From JAOUGY01 sp963785075 (lineage in GTDB: Bacteria > Actinomycetota > Acidimicrobiia > Spongiisociales > ZC4RG35), in NCBI GenBank assembly GCA_963785075.1, contig CAWATW010000007.1, forward strand, positions 248,001 through 312,000: a DNA stretch of 64,000 nt, in the 5' to 3' direction. How positions within the stretch are numbered: the first letter of the stretch is position 1; each line of letters opens with the position of its first letter. Shown one piece after another: positions 1 through 9,178 of this stretch. A model generated the notes under the pieces. It was not told where the DNA came from and searched no databases. It saw only the letters and a list, made by a program, of their open reading frames with translations. The translations under genes were made by a program, and so were the position numbers.

Positions 1-2245
1 TGTTCACCCGTTCGGCGAGCGATGACAGCTCACAGGCCGGGGGGAGGGGTTCCAACCACACGGGGCGAGCGCGTCGTGCCTCGACCTCCTCGCCGGCGAG
101 GGCGCCGATCATGTGCTCCATCTCCGTCTGCTCGGTTCCACGCAGCGGGCGGTTGACGAGCCCCGCCTTGAAGGCCGTCATCGTTCCGTCGACCTTCATG
201 TAGCCGACACCCGGGATCGGTGGTAGCTCGGCGGCAGCTTTGGAGCCGATGACCGCCAACGACTCGTCTGGCGTGAACGTGCGGAGACAGAGCCGGTAGC
301 GGAGGTGGCCCTCGAGCTTGCGGATTCTTCCGTCTTCGAGTCGCTGGGTAGAGAGCAGGAGGTGGACGCCGAGGGATCTGCCCACCCGTCCGATCGTGCC
401 GAACAGGTCGGAGAACTCCGGCTTGGCGGCGAGCAGCTCGCCAAACTCGTCGACCACCACCAGCAGCGCCGGGAGCGGGTCGAGGTCGGTTTCGGGATGC
501 GCCTGGCGGTGGGCGCGATACTCGTCGGCCCGATCGAAGCCACCGGCCTCATGCAGCACCCGTTGTCTACGCTCGAGCTCGCCGTGCAAGGCCTCGAGCA
601 TTCGGTCCACGAGCGATGGATCGCGCTCGAGATTGGTGATCATCCCGGCCGAGTGAGGAAGGCGGTCCAGGCGAGCGAAGGTCGCGCCACCCTTGAAGTC
701 GACCATTACAAGAGCCAGATCCTCCGGGGCATGCCGGGCAGCCAGGCCGAGCACCAGCGTTCTGAGAAGCTCCGACTTTCCGGAGCCGGTCGCACCGATG
801 AGCATGCCGTGGGGACCCATGCCCCCGGACGAGGACTCCTTGAGGTCGAGCATGATCACTTTGCCGTCTTCCGCCACACCGATCGGCGTCTGGAGCTGTT
901 CGGACGGATCGCGACGCGTCCACATCAGGCCGGGTGTGACCAGTGAAGGGTCGCCGATGCCCAACAGTTCGAAGAGGCCGGCGGAGTCGATCGTGGTCGC
1001 CCGGCCGGACCGGGTCCTGAGCTCGAGCGGCTCCAGCATGCTTGCGAGCTGGCTACAGAGGGCGAGCGGCGCCTGGTCGGCGGTCGCCTCCAGCCGTGGG
1101 GCGTCTGGCTGCGCGAGGGCAGCCTGAACCTGGCCGTTGGACACGGTGATCGTTGCGCCGGCGACCGACGGCACGGCGCTCGCATGATCGACGATGCAGA
1201 CGAAGGTCAAGCCGATCCCGTTGGCCTTGCCGATCAGGTCGTCGATGAGCTCGAGCCTTCCCACCTCACCTCCTGGGTGATAGCCGTCGAGCACGACGAC
1301 GGCGGAAGGAAAGACCATCGGCTGTGCCGGCCCTATGGTCGACGATGCCAGCTCCAGGTGGGCGAGCCGTGGTCGCGCGACCTGGTCGAGGATGGTCATC
1401 AGGTCTTCGGGATCGGATGTGACCAGGCAGCCACCCTCGGCCGCGGTGTGGGGAAGCCGCCGAGCCCAGGTCCAATCGATGATCGTGTCCGGCTGGTGTG
1501 AGACGATCACTCGCAGATCGTCGGGGGCCCGGAACACGGCGAGTTGCAGCGTGATCGAACGCGCCAGTTGCCGAGCTTCGTCCCCCGTGCCCACGATGGC
1601 CACACATCCGAGTCCCGCCAGGTCGAACAGCGACGGTTCGTCGTCGATGGTGGCGAAGTCCTGCACCACCTGCTCAGCGAGTTCCACGAGATCGGGATCG
1701 GGTTCAGTCAGCGGATCGAGGGGCCGCGCTTGTCGAGGCGCGAGCGCAGCCGGGACCGGGCCGGTACCGAGGCGAACCTGCATGAAGTCGTCGTGTTGCA
1801 GCCGTCGTTCCCACACTCGATGCCGATCGACGACCACCGACCACAGATCGACCGGCGCCGGGTACGAGGAGCGACTCCATCTCCTCTGGCGGTTGCCGGC
1901 TTCCAGCAGGCTCGTTCGAACGTCGGCGATCACGGCCCTGTATCGAGCGGAACGTTCTGCGTGCCCTCGCCTCGCAGTCCTCACCTGATTGACGCGAGCG
2001 GCGATGCCGGAGAGCAGCATCGCCCCGGCCAGGATCCCGGCCATGATCAGATATCGGCTGTCGCCGAGGATGAGAGCGAAGCCGAACATGCCGACGCTGC
2101 CGAGGACCGGCAGCAATGCTTGGAGGACACCTCCGCCGGACTTCGGCGGTGGCTGCGGGGGTGCAGGGATGTCGACGTCGTCGCGCCCGACCGGCGCGGG
2201 GTACACCCGCGCCGGTCGGTGGAACTCGCGACGGTCGTCGATCAT
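1..2245 (-). CDS. eccC: Type VII secretion FtsK/SpoIIIE ATPase EccC (3' end outside window)
   Basis: Membrane-anchored motor ATPase that powers export of WXG100-type substrates through a type VII (ESX-like) secretion system. About 748 codons are present before the window edge, so only the N-terminal region and first ATPase domain are seen. Two membrane segments lie near residues 40-60 and 65-82. The first FtsK domain has Walker A GATGSGKS at about residues 484-491 (DNA near 775-800), followed by the EccC-typical VMVDFKGGATF and a Walker B-like VVVDEFGELL. The ATG at 2245 lies 9 nt after the stop of the WXG100 gene, so the two are one operon. No other ecc gene is visible. The family call is firm; whether the system is complete cannot be judged here. 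Confidence 0.93.
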   Translation of the reverse strand, partial: MIDDRREFHRPARVYPAPVGRDDVDIPAPPQPPPKSGGGVLQALLPVLGSVGMFGFALILGDSRYLIMAGILAGAMLLSGIAARVNQVRTARRGHAERSARYRAVIADVRTSLLEAGNRQRRWSRSSYPAPVDLWSVVVDRHRVWERRLQHDDFMQVRLGTGPVPAALAPRQARPLDPLTEPDPDLVELAEQVVQDFATIDDEPSLFDLAGLGCVAIVGTGDEARQLARSITLQLAVFRAPDDLRVIVSHQPDTIIDWTWARRLPHTAAEGGCLVTSDPEDLMTILDQVARPRLAHLELASSTIGPAQPMVFPSAVVVLDGYHPGGEVGRLELIDDLIGKANGIGLTFVCIVDHASAVPSVAGATITVSNGQVQAALAQPDAPRLEATADQAPLALCSQLASMLEPLELRTRSGRATTIDSAGLFELLGIGDPSLVTPGLMWTRRDPSEQLQTPIGVAEDGKVIMLDLKESSSGGMGPHGMLIGATGSGKSELLRTLVLGLAARHAPEDLALVMVDFKGGATFARLDRLPHSAGMITNLERDPSLVDRMLEALHGELERRQRVLHEAGGFDRADEYRAHRQAHPETDLDPLPALLVVVDEFGELLAAKPEFSDLFGTIGRVGRSLGVHLLLSTQRLEDGRIRKLEGHLRYRLCLRTFTPDESLAVIGSKAAAELPPIPGVGYMKVDGTMTAFKAGLVNRPLRGTEQTEMEHMIGALAGEEVEARRARPVWLEPLPPACELSSLAERVN

Positions 2246-2254
2246 TGGAGCGAG

Positions 2255-2551
2255 TCAGCCCCGACCGAACGAAGCGGCGATCGCTTCTTCGCTCTGGGCG
2301 TAGGCAGACCCGGCCTGGGCGGTGAGCTGGCTGATCCCCATCAGCGCTTCTCGCAGTTGCTGGGCTCCCTGTTGCCATTGGGCGTACAGCTCCTGGAACC
2401 GACCGGAGGCCTGACCGGCCCATTCGGCGCCGAGGGACGACACCCGGTTGGAGAGATCGCCGAGCGTGCTCTCGATGGCAGATGCTCCACCGGACAGCTT
2501 CGCTGAAGCGTCGTGGAGTTGTTCGGGCGTTACCTGGATGTAGCCGGACAT
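2255..2551 (-). CDS. WXG100 family type VII secretion substrate
   Basis: 98-aa ESAT-6-like protein, the usual length for the family, predicted to form a helical hairpin and dimerise. The turn motif W-A-G is at residues 44-46 (GAEWAGQASG). The tail is Ala/Ser-rich without an obvious YxxxD/E export signal, so it may need a partner. An upstream in-frame ATG at 2632 exists, but the ATG at 2551 is preceded by AGAGGAG at good spacing and gives the standard family N-terminus. It is first in the operon with eccC and is probably its cargo or a structural partner. Confidence 0.9.
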   Translation of the reverse strand: MSGYIQVTPEQLHDASAKLSGGASAIESTLGDLSNRVSSLGAEWAGQASGRFQELYAQWQQGAQQLREALMGISQLTAQAGSAYAQSEEAIAASFGRG

Positions 2552-2714
2552 GGAGTCGCTCCTCTCTCTTCGTGTATTGACTCCCGTCGTCGAGGATCGT
2601 AAAACAACGTCAGAGAGTGTGCAAGTCCCCAAATCGATCTTTTCAGTCTCAGATACGGTGGTTGGTGGCCGTCGTCGGCTCAGTAGCCTGTGGCGGGTGA
2701 CGGACTCGAAGGCG

Positions 2715-4061
2715 ATGGAGCGTGTCTCAGAACTGACTGGCTTGATCGACAGGTGGCTTGCCTTTCAGCGGTGGTATCGAGAGGTTCCGTCGATCGCCGT
2801 TGGTATCGCGGTTGGCGACGATCTCGTGTACGCCGCTGCACACGGTCACGCCGACGTCGAACAAGAGGTCCCGGCCACGGAGCGCACGCAGTATCGGATC
2901 GCCTCGCATTCGAAGGTCTTCACGGCCACTGCCGTCCTCGGGCTCGTCCACGGGGGTGCGCTGCGGCTCGATGATCCCGTCTCGGCGCATCTCCCTTGGT
3001 TCCGCTCGCCATCGAACCCAGAGCTCGAGCACGTCACGATCAGGCATCTCCTCAGCCACTCTGCCGGGATCACGAGGGACGGAACCACCACCCATTGGCA
3101 CGACGATCGATTTCCGGACCTCGAGGCGATCGTTGCCCAAGTCGAAACTGGCGTGGGCGTCGTCGAGCCGGTCGAGAAGCTCAAATACTCCAATGTCGGC
3201 TTCACCCTGCTCGGTCAGGTGATCGAAGCCGTCGCCGACATCGGGTACGAGCGGTACGTCGATGCCAACCTGTTGACGCCCCTCGGGCTCGAAGCCACGA
3301 CACCGGATCTCCCCGAGGACCTCGACGGGCACGCCGTGGGCTATCCGATGCGGCTCCCCGGCCGGGAGCGTCCGCCCTTCGCTCATGTGAGGGCCGGCGT
3401 CATGAACAGTGCCACGGGATTCAGCTCATCGGTCGTCGACCTGCTCCGTTGGTACCGCGCCCACCTGTTCGAGTCCGGTGAGCTGTTCCCCGACCGCATC
3501 AAGCGCGAGATGCAACGCGTCCAGTTCGAGTCGCCCACCATGCGGTGGGGGCTGGGCTTCCAGCTGGCCAAACATGGTGGGATGGAGTTCGCCACCCACG
3601 GCGGCGGCTATCCGGGGTTCATCACGTACTCGGGCGTCAACCAGAAGCACCGATTGGCGATGGTCGTGCTCACGAACTCGATCGACGGGCCCGCCCGCGA
3701 GATCTTCGGCGGCGTCGCGAACCTCGTCGAAAAGGCGATCGCCGGCGAGTTCGAACACGGAGTCTCCCAGCTCGACCGGTCGATGGCCGATCGTGTAGCC
3801 GGCTTCTACGAGGGGCGGTGGAACATCGAGCAAGTCGGGCGCGTGGGCGACCGGATGGTGACGATGTTCCCCACGCAGCTGGACCCCACGCCCACCCTGC
3901 AGATGCTCGAGCACGTCGATGGGCTCACATTCGAGTTCCCCGACACGTTGCCCACCGGCGCACCGAGCGAGCAGGTGCGGTTCGAAGTCGGCGAGCCGCC
4001 GGTGATGTATGCGCCCGCGACGCCCCCCACACTGCGCAGCGAGCCATGGTCGAGCCGATAG
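2715..4061 (+). CDS. Serine hydrolase, class C beta-lactamase/DD-peptidase fold
   Basis: Predicted 448-aa beta-lactamase-superfamily hydrolase (esterase or peptidase; true lactamase activity cannot be inferred). All three active-site motifs are visible: SxxK as S64-H-S-K67, YxN as Y158-S-N160, and HGG at 295-297 in place of KTG. No signal peptide is seen, suggesting a cytoplasmic enzyme. A GTG at 2697 in the same frame is an alternative start; much longer N-terminal extensions overlap the WXG100 promoter region and are unlikely. The last 16 nt overlap the next gene, so the two are probably co-transcribed. Confidence 0.88.
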   Translation: MERVSELTGLIDRWLAFQRWYREVPSIAVGIAVGDDLVYAAAHGHADVEQEVPATERTQYRIASHSKVFTATAVLGLVHGGALRLDDPVSAHLPWFRSPSNPELEHVTIRHLLSHSAGITRDGTTTHWHDDRFPDLEAIVAQVETGVGVVEPVEKLKYSNVGFTLLGQVIEAVADIGYERYVDANLLTPLGLEATTPDLPEDLDGHAVGYPMRLPGRERPPFAHVRAGVMNSATGFSSSVVDLLRWYRAHLFESGELFPDRIKREMQRVQFESPTMRWGLGFQLAKHGGMEFATHGGGYPGFITYSGVNQKHRLAMVVLTNSIDGPAREIFGGVANLVEKAIAGEFEHGVSQLDRSMADRVAGFYEGRWNIEQVGRVGDRMVTMFPTQLDPTPTLQMLEHVDGLTFEFPDTLPTGAPSEQVRFEVGEPPVMYAPATPPTLRSEPWSSR

Positions 4062-5431
4062 ACGACCGATCCAGGGCTCGTCGAAACCCATGGCTCGTTT
4101 TCGTCGGCACCGGGGTCGTGGTGGCCGCCATCGCCCTTCCGGCGTGGCTCCTGGGCAGCGACGATCCTGAGGTCGCCGACGGGTCGACGACGACGACCGT
4201 CGTGTTCCCGGCCCAATCGTCTTCACAGCCCGAGATTCCGAACGAAACCGGCAACCCGGACGAAATCGATCGGGTGTCATTGAACGAGACCCTGGCGGCG
4301 GCGCAGCAGCAGTGGTCGGCGAACGAACCGGATGTCTACCGGCTCACGGGCGACATCCAGTGCGGAGGTGAGTGTCCCATCGATCTCATCGAGGGGCCCG
4401 CAGAGGCGATGGTGTGGACCGCCGGCCGTATCGGTGACATGCCGGACATCTCCGCGCTGTTCGAGCTCGCAGCCGGCCTGATCGATTCGGATGCAGCCGG
4501 TGTGCAGGTGCAGGTGTCGGTGCTCGGTTACCCGGCGTCGATCGGCTGGCTCGGGTCGCAAGGTCGGGCCGAGATCACGGTCGAGCTGGTGGAGCTCTCC
4601 ACCGAGTTCGACGGTGTGTGGCGCCTCCGGTCCGGAACCGTCGACCGTGATCCGATCCCGGAGGGAGATGTGATCGATCTCGTGCTCGAGCTGGGCACCG
4701 CTTCCTTCCCCATCGACTGCAACCACGCCGGCGGCCGGGTCACGATCGAGGGAGATCGCTTCGAGCTGGCAGAGTGGGGAACGACCGATGTCGGATGTTC
4801 CGAGAACACCGACCGAGCCCGGTTGTTCGCATCAGCGATCGATGGCGCCGAGTCGATATCGCAGGACGGAGACGAGCTGGTGCTGATGGGCCCGGACGTC
4901 GAGCTGCGATTCCGGTATCAGGGAGATGGCTGGACGACCACGAGCGGATGGCTCCGCAACGTTCAGATCGACGAGTGGTACTCCGGCGTGAAGGTCGACG
5001 ACGGATACGAGATCGGGCCGGTCGAGATCCAACTCGATCCCGGCGGCGAGCTGGTCCTCCCCGCCCGGATGTGGACACCCGACATCTGCATCGATCTGCC
5101 GATCGAAGGTGAGAAACCGAAGAAACAGCCGTGCTTCCTGGCGGCGGTGATCGACGCCCGGGGTCTCACCCGCGCCTTCCGGGTGATGTCGTATCGCCCG
5201 CTGTTCGACGAGCCGCAGCCGTCGCTCTTCACGCCGACGAAAGGGTTCTCGGTTGCCACCGCGGAACGGTTGACGCTCGATGAGGACGGTCTGAGATTGG
5301 AGGTGGCTCCCGGCGTCGTGGTCGGCTGCTCCGCCTCGCAGAGCATCGAGGATCTCGAGTCGACGCGTGGCGACTATGTGCTGGAACTCGATCCCAGGAC
5401 CGGGGCGGTCATCCGAGTCCTCTGCGAGTGA
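4046..5431 (+). CDS. Membrane-anchored protein of unknown function
   Basis: 461-aa protein with a short basic N-terminus and one membrane segment (about residues 14-32, ending WLLG), then a Thr-rich linker (TTTT) and a large extracytoplasmic region. A segment beginning near residue 70 (LAAAQQQWSANEPDVYRL, then CGGEC) resembles the W...Y...C.C layout of small lipoprotein-type domains such as DUF6174, but this is a weak resemblance. Several Cys pairs suggest disulfides outside the cell. The start at 4046 lies inside the 3' end of the hydrolase gene in another frame, a translationally coupled arrangement. Function not recognised. Confidence 0.75.
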   Translation: MVEPIDDRSRARRNPWLVFVGTGVVVAAIALPAWLLGSDDPEVADGSTTTTVVFPAQSSSQPEIPNETGNPDEIDRVSLNETLAAAQQQWSANEPDVYRLTGDIQCGGECPIDLIEGPAEAMVWTAGRIGDMPDISALFELAAGLIDSDAAGVQVQVSVLGYPASIGWLGSQGRAEITVELVELSTEFDGVWRLRSGTVDRDPIPEGDVIDLVLELGTASFPIDCNHAGGRVTIEGDRFELAEWGTTDVGCSENTDRARLFASAIDGAESISQDGDELVLMGPDVELRFRYQGDGWTTTSGWLRNVQIDEWYSGVKVDDGYEIGPVEIQLDPGGELVLPARMWTPDICIDLPIEGEKPKKQPCFLAAVIDARGLTRAFRVMSYRPLFDEPQPSLFTPTKGFSVATAERLTLDEDGLRLEVAPGVVVGCSASQSIEDLESTRGDYVLELDPRTGAVIRVLCE

Positions 5432-5438
5432 AGAGCGA

Positions 5439-6224
5439 TCAATCGTCGAGGCGTTTGACCTGTCGCGCCACCCGCCTCTGGATACGCTCGTAAGAGGGAG
5501 GCGGACCCCGTTGGAGGCGTTTCCCGTCGAGGAAGACATCATCGGTGTGGCCCTCACCGCGCATGTCGGCCTTCTCCAGCGTGTCGTGCGACTCGAAGAC
5601 GACCTTGTCGCCCATCTCGGCGGCCACCCGCTTCGCTCGTTCGTACACCAGGTTGTTGGCCGGGCACCATCCGCACGTGTAGGCGGCGATCGTCACCTGT
5701 CCGGGTACCGGATCGGGTGGCGGGGCACCCTCGACCCATCGGGGTGCCTCGGCGTCGAGGCTGAAGGGCTTCCACAGCAGCGTTCGTCCTTCGGTGCGAT
5801 CGGCGGTGCGATACCCATGCTTCCGGAACCACCCGGCCCTCATCCAGAAGGGCAACGAAACACCCCACGCCGCGATCCCTTCTGCGCCGAGGTGGGCGGC
5901 ATCGGTCTCGGCGGCCTCCAGCAGGGCGGTGCCGATGCCGTGTCCCTGGTGGTTGCCGACCCCCTGGCGATACCCGTGCACCCAAATGCACAGGATCATG
6001 TAGAGGTTCTGTCCCTCGGCGATCGAATGTTCGATCGGAAGGTACTGGATCATCCCGATCGGCCGCTCGTCCTCGATGGCGAGCTTCACCCGGAGCCCTC
6101 GGTCCCGCATCGTCTCGTACCACCGGGCCTTGCGATCGCCGGCTTCCGCCATCTCGTCCGACCAGTCCTCGAGGCAGATCAGATAACTCGAGAGATACTC
6201 GTCCGACAGGTCGATGACTTCCAT
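5439..6224 (-). CDS. GNAT acetyltransferase fused to a thioredoxin-like (YoaP-type) domain
   Basis: 261-aa two-part protein. Residues 1 to ~165 form a GNAT N-acetyltransferase (acetyl-CoA loop around GHGIGTALLEAAE, with a long W/G-rich beta hairpin). Residues ~175-261 form a thioredoxin-like module with CGWC, as in YoaP-like acetyltransferases. The ATG at 6224 is chosen because GGGAGG lies just upstream; an ORF extension to 6263 lacks this. The substrate is unknown; the CxxC suggests redox gating or metal/thiol binding. It converges with the upstream membrane protein gene with 7 nt between stops. Confidence 0.82.
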   Translation of the reverse strand: MEVIDLSDEYLSSYLICLEDWSDEMAEAGDRKARWYETMRDRGLRVKLAIEDERPIGMIQYLPIEHSIAEGQNLYMILCIWVHGYRQGVGNHQGHGIGTALLEAAETDAAHLGAEGIAAWGVSLPFWMRAGWFRKHGYRTADRTEGRTLLWKPFSLDAEAPRWVEGAPPPDPVPGQVTIAAYTCGWCPANNLVYERAKRVAAEMGDKVVFESHDTLEKADMRGEGHTDDVFLDGKRLQRGPPPSYERIQRRVARQVKRLDD

Positions 6225-6466
6225 GATTGCCTCCCGCGAGATGCTCGCATTTCTCTCGTACACAGGCGGCGCTGTCCCTGGAAGGGTCCAATGCGGGTTT
6301 CAAGGCCTGTCGCCCAACGGGATAGGTCGATCGAATCTGTCTTGGTCACGACGAGGTGGATCGCTCAAGAGGACCGGCCGGTGCGACGAGAGTCTGTGCA
6401 GCCCCGAATCGGCTCGGCAGCACCCCCACAGTGCCGGCGGAGGGATGGGTACTCCTGGAGGGACCA

Positions 6467-7330
6467 ATGCAGGTCAGAGGATTCTTCGCGGGCGTCACGG
6501 CGGCAGTGCTCACCATGCTGAGCCTCGTGGCGGTCGCCCCGGCGGTGGCCGACACCGATTCGTGCGGTGCGGTGCTCGGCATGAGCGTCGTTCGCAACAC
6601 CTATGCCGGATCGTCGCTCGACGAGAGCGGGCAGGCCGAGCTCATCTGGCATCCCGGATCCGTGCTCGGGGATTGGGCCAACCCTGATTCCGTGATCTGG
6701 GACAACCTGCGCACCGAGAACGATTGCGGGGACCCGATCTGGGCCACCTTCGGGTTCGACCCGACTCCGGTGCGGAGGCTCAACGGCTACTCCGGCTCCA
6801 ACCAGGCCCAACTCGACGCTCTGCTCGACGCAGCAATCGCCAACATCCGGGAGCGCTGGCCATCGATCCAGCGTCTCGACTTGTGGCTGATCGTCGGTGT
6901 CGATCACGGCACCGCCTGCACCGCCGGGAGCAGGACGGTGCGTGCGACCGAATACCACCGGGATGTGCAGCCGGGCCTCGAGGACTACCTCGCTCGCAAC
7001 CCGGGTATCGGCGCAGGGCCCGAAATCCACATCGACTGCGCCGGGTTCTCGGACTGGATCGGCCACCTCAACGAGGCGGGTCAGGCCGAGGCGGGTGCGT
7101 ACCTGGACGCCTGGTATCTCGGCGACCCGGAGCCGGAGACCACCACCACTCTCGAACCGACGACCACCCTCCTCGAGGAGAGCACGTCCAGCGTCGCCGA
7201 CGGCACCACCACGTCGGAGGTCGAACCGACCACCACCTCGGTGACAGAAACCACGACCACGTTCCTGGATACCACTACGACAGCGATCGAGACCACCACA
7301 ACACTGCCGGCCTGCGACCCGCAGCCCTGA
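6467..7330 (+). CDS. Secreted protein with Thr-rich C-terminal tail
   Basis: 287-aa exported protein. A Sec signal peptide occupies residues 1 to ~28 (hydrophobic core VLTMLSLVAVAPAVA, cleavage before DT). A globular region with five Cys follows, then a ~60-residue tail of TTTT blocks separated by acidic residues, ending ACDPQP. No LPXTG or membrane anchor is seen. The start is fixed by GGAGGG directly upstream of the ATG at 6467. The tail looks like a flexible, possibly glycosylated surface linker; similar Thr-rich linkers occur in the products at 4046 and 30201. The central domain is not recognised. Confidence 0.78.
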   Translation: MQVRGFFAGVTAAVLTMLSLVAVAPAVADTDSCGAVLGMSVVRNTYAGSSLDESGQAELIWHPGSVLGDWANPDSVIWDNLRTENDCGDPIWATFGFDPTPVRRLNGYSGSNQAQLDALLDAAIANIRERWPSIQRLDLWLIVGVDHGTACTAGSRTVRATEYHRDVQPGLEDYLARNPGIGAGPEIHIDCAGFSDWIGHLNEAGQAEAGAYLDAWYLGDPEPETTTTLEPTTTLLEESTSSVADGTTTSEVEPTTTSVTETTTTFLDTTTTAIETTTTLPACDPQP

Positions 7331-7347
7331 TCGCCGCCCTCGCAACT

Positions 7348-7389
7348 GTTCTGTCGCACAGAGCTTCCGTCGGCTTCGTGCGACAGAAC
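7348..7389. terminator. 12-bp inverted repeat between convergent genes
   Basis: Perfect 12-bp arms GTTCTGTCGCAC (7348-7359) and GTGCGACAGAAC (7378-7389) with an 18-nt loop, lying in the 66-bp gap between convergent genes ending at 7330 and 7397. Position suggests a bidirectional terminator; no T-tract is present. Confidence 0.6.
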
Positions 7390-7396
7390 CGTGTGG

Positions 7397-9094
7397 TCAG
7401 CGTCTCGACTGTTCCTCGAGGTACTCGTCGTCGTTGCGGGCAACCCCGGCCGGGCGCCCGGCCTCGTTGCCCCGCAACTCGACCCGACGGATCTTCCCCG
7501 AGATGGTCTTGGGCAGCTCGCCGAACTCGAGACGACGGATCATCTTGTAACCGGACACCCGGTCGCGAAGGAACTCGAAGATCGAGCGGGCAGTCTCCTC
7601 GTTCGCCTCGTGTCCCGGTGCGGTGATCACATACGCCTTGGGGACGAACCCGCGGAGAGGATCGGGAGACGGAACCACGGCCGCTTCCGCCACTGCCGGG
7701 TGTTCGATCAGCACACTCTCCAGTTCGAATGGACTGATCCGGTACCCGGACGCCTTGAAGACATCGTCGGAGCGTCCCACGTAGGTGATGTAGCCATCGG
7801 CGTCCCGGGTTCCGACGTCGCCGGTGTGGTAGTACCCGTCGCGCATCGCAGCTTCGGTCTTGGCCGGGTCGTCGGCGTATCCGGTCATCAGACCGAGTGG
7901 TCGGTCGGAACCGAGGGCGATGCACAGCTCTCCCTCGTCCGCCTCGTTCCCGTCGATGTCGAGCAGAGCGATGTTGTAGCCCGGCATCGGACGGCCCATC
8001 GACCCGGGTACGATTCGGGCGCCGGGAGGGTTGCCGACCTGCGCCGTCGTCTCGGTCTGGCCGTAGCCATCCCGGATGGTGATGCCCCACTTCGACCGAA
8101 CCTGTTCGATGACCTCGGGGTTGAGCGGCTCACCCGCCGATATCAGTTCCCGAAGCGCCACGTCGTAGGCGCCGAGGTCTTCTTGGATGAGGAACCGCCA
8201 GACCGTCGGTGGCGCGCACAGGGTGTTCACGCCGTACCGCACCAGCACGTCGAGTACCGCCGGCCCGTCGAACCGTGAGTAGTTGTAGATGAACACGCAG
8301 GCCTGGGCGTTGAAGGGAGCGAAGAAGCAACTCCAGGCGTGCTTGGCCCACCCGGGGGAGCTGATCGTCCAGTGCACGTCGCCTGGCCGGACACCGAGCC
8401 AGTACATCGTCGACAGGTGCCCGACCGGATAGCTGGCCTGGGTGTGCTGCACGAGCTTCGGGCGGGCGGTGGTTCCCGACGTGAAGTATTCGAGGAGAGG
8501 GTCGGAGGGTGCCGTCGGCTCAGGTGCAGTGAAGTCGGTGGGCGCCGTGTACGAAGCGCCGAAGTCATTCCATCCCTCTGCGGGGGATCCCACTTTGATG
8601 CGCAGCAGACCGTCGAGGAGGCTGGAGTCGAGCTCGGTGAACGTCGCGGCACCGGTGTCGTTGGTGATGACGACTCGGGCATTCCCGCGGTCGATCCGGT
8701 CCGCCAGATCTGCGCCCGCCAGCAACGTCGTCGCGGGAATCAGGACGGCGCCGAGTTTGATGGCTGCGAGCATCGACTCCCAGAGCGGCACCTCGTTGCC
8801 GAGCATCAGGAGGATCCGGTCGCCCTTGCGCACGCCGAGGTCGACGAGGAGATTGGCGACCTGGTTCGAGCGTCGCGCCAGCTCGGCGTACGAGAGCCGA
8901 TCCTCGTCGCCGGTTTCCTCCACGATGTGGAGCGCCGGTGCGTCGTTGCCTTCGGCGATGGCGTCGAAGTAGTCCGACGCCCAGTTGAACGAGGTCAGGT
9001 CGGGCCATGCAAAGCCGTTGCAGGCCGCGTCGTAGTCGGCCCGATTGGCCAGGAGCATGTCCCGCGCCGCCAGGAACGCATCGAGATCGGACAT
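7397..9094 (-). CDS. AMP-dependent acyl-CoA synthetase
   Basis: 565-aa ANL-superfamily ligase that activates a carboxylic (probably fatty) acid to acyl-AMP and then acyl-CoA. Core motifs are present: P-loop YFTSGTTARPKL at ~203-214, YGQTETT at ~343-350, the C-terminal hinge region ASGYRISPFELE and the GKIRR lysine region. The sequence is most like medium-chain acyl-CoA ligases; substrate length is an inference. ATG 9094 is preferred because GGGAG lies 5 nt upstream (the ATG at 9106 is 4 codons earlier). Divergent from an acyl-CoA dehydrogenase across an 84-bp gap, consistent with fatty acid or side-chain degradation. Confidence 0.92.
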   Translation of the reverse strand: MSDLDAFLAARDMLLANRADYDAACNGFAWPDLTSFNWASDYFDAIAEGNDAPALHIVEETGDEDRLSYAELARRSNQVANLLVDLGVRKGDRILLMLGNEVPLWESMLAAIKLGAVLIPATTLLAGADLADRIDRGNARVVITNDTGAATFTELDSSLLDGLLRIKVGSPAEGWNDFGASYTAPTDFTAPEPTAPSDPLLEYFTSGTTARPKLVQHTQASYPVGHLSTMYWLGVRPGDVHWTISSPGWAKHAWSCFFAPFNAQACVFIYNYSRFDGPAVLDVLVRYGVNTLCAPPTVWRFLIQEDLGAYDVALRELISAGEPLNPEVIEQVRSKWGITIRDGYGQTETTAQVGNPPGARIVPGSMGRPMPGYNIALLDIDGNEADEGELCIALGSDRPLGLMTGYADDPAKTEAAMRDGYYHTGDVGTRDADGYITYVGRSDDVFKASGYRISPFELESVLIEHPAVAEAAVVPSPDPLRGFVPKAYVITAPGHEANEETARSIFEFLRDRVSGYKMIRRLEFGELPKTISGKIRRVELRGNEAGRPAGVARNDDEYLEEQSRR

Positions 9095-9178
9095 CGAAAC
9101 TCCCATCGCTATCGATCTCGAGTATCCCAGCGGCCGGCTTCCGATGTCGCTCCGCCTGCAAGCTATCGTCGCCGATCC

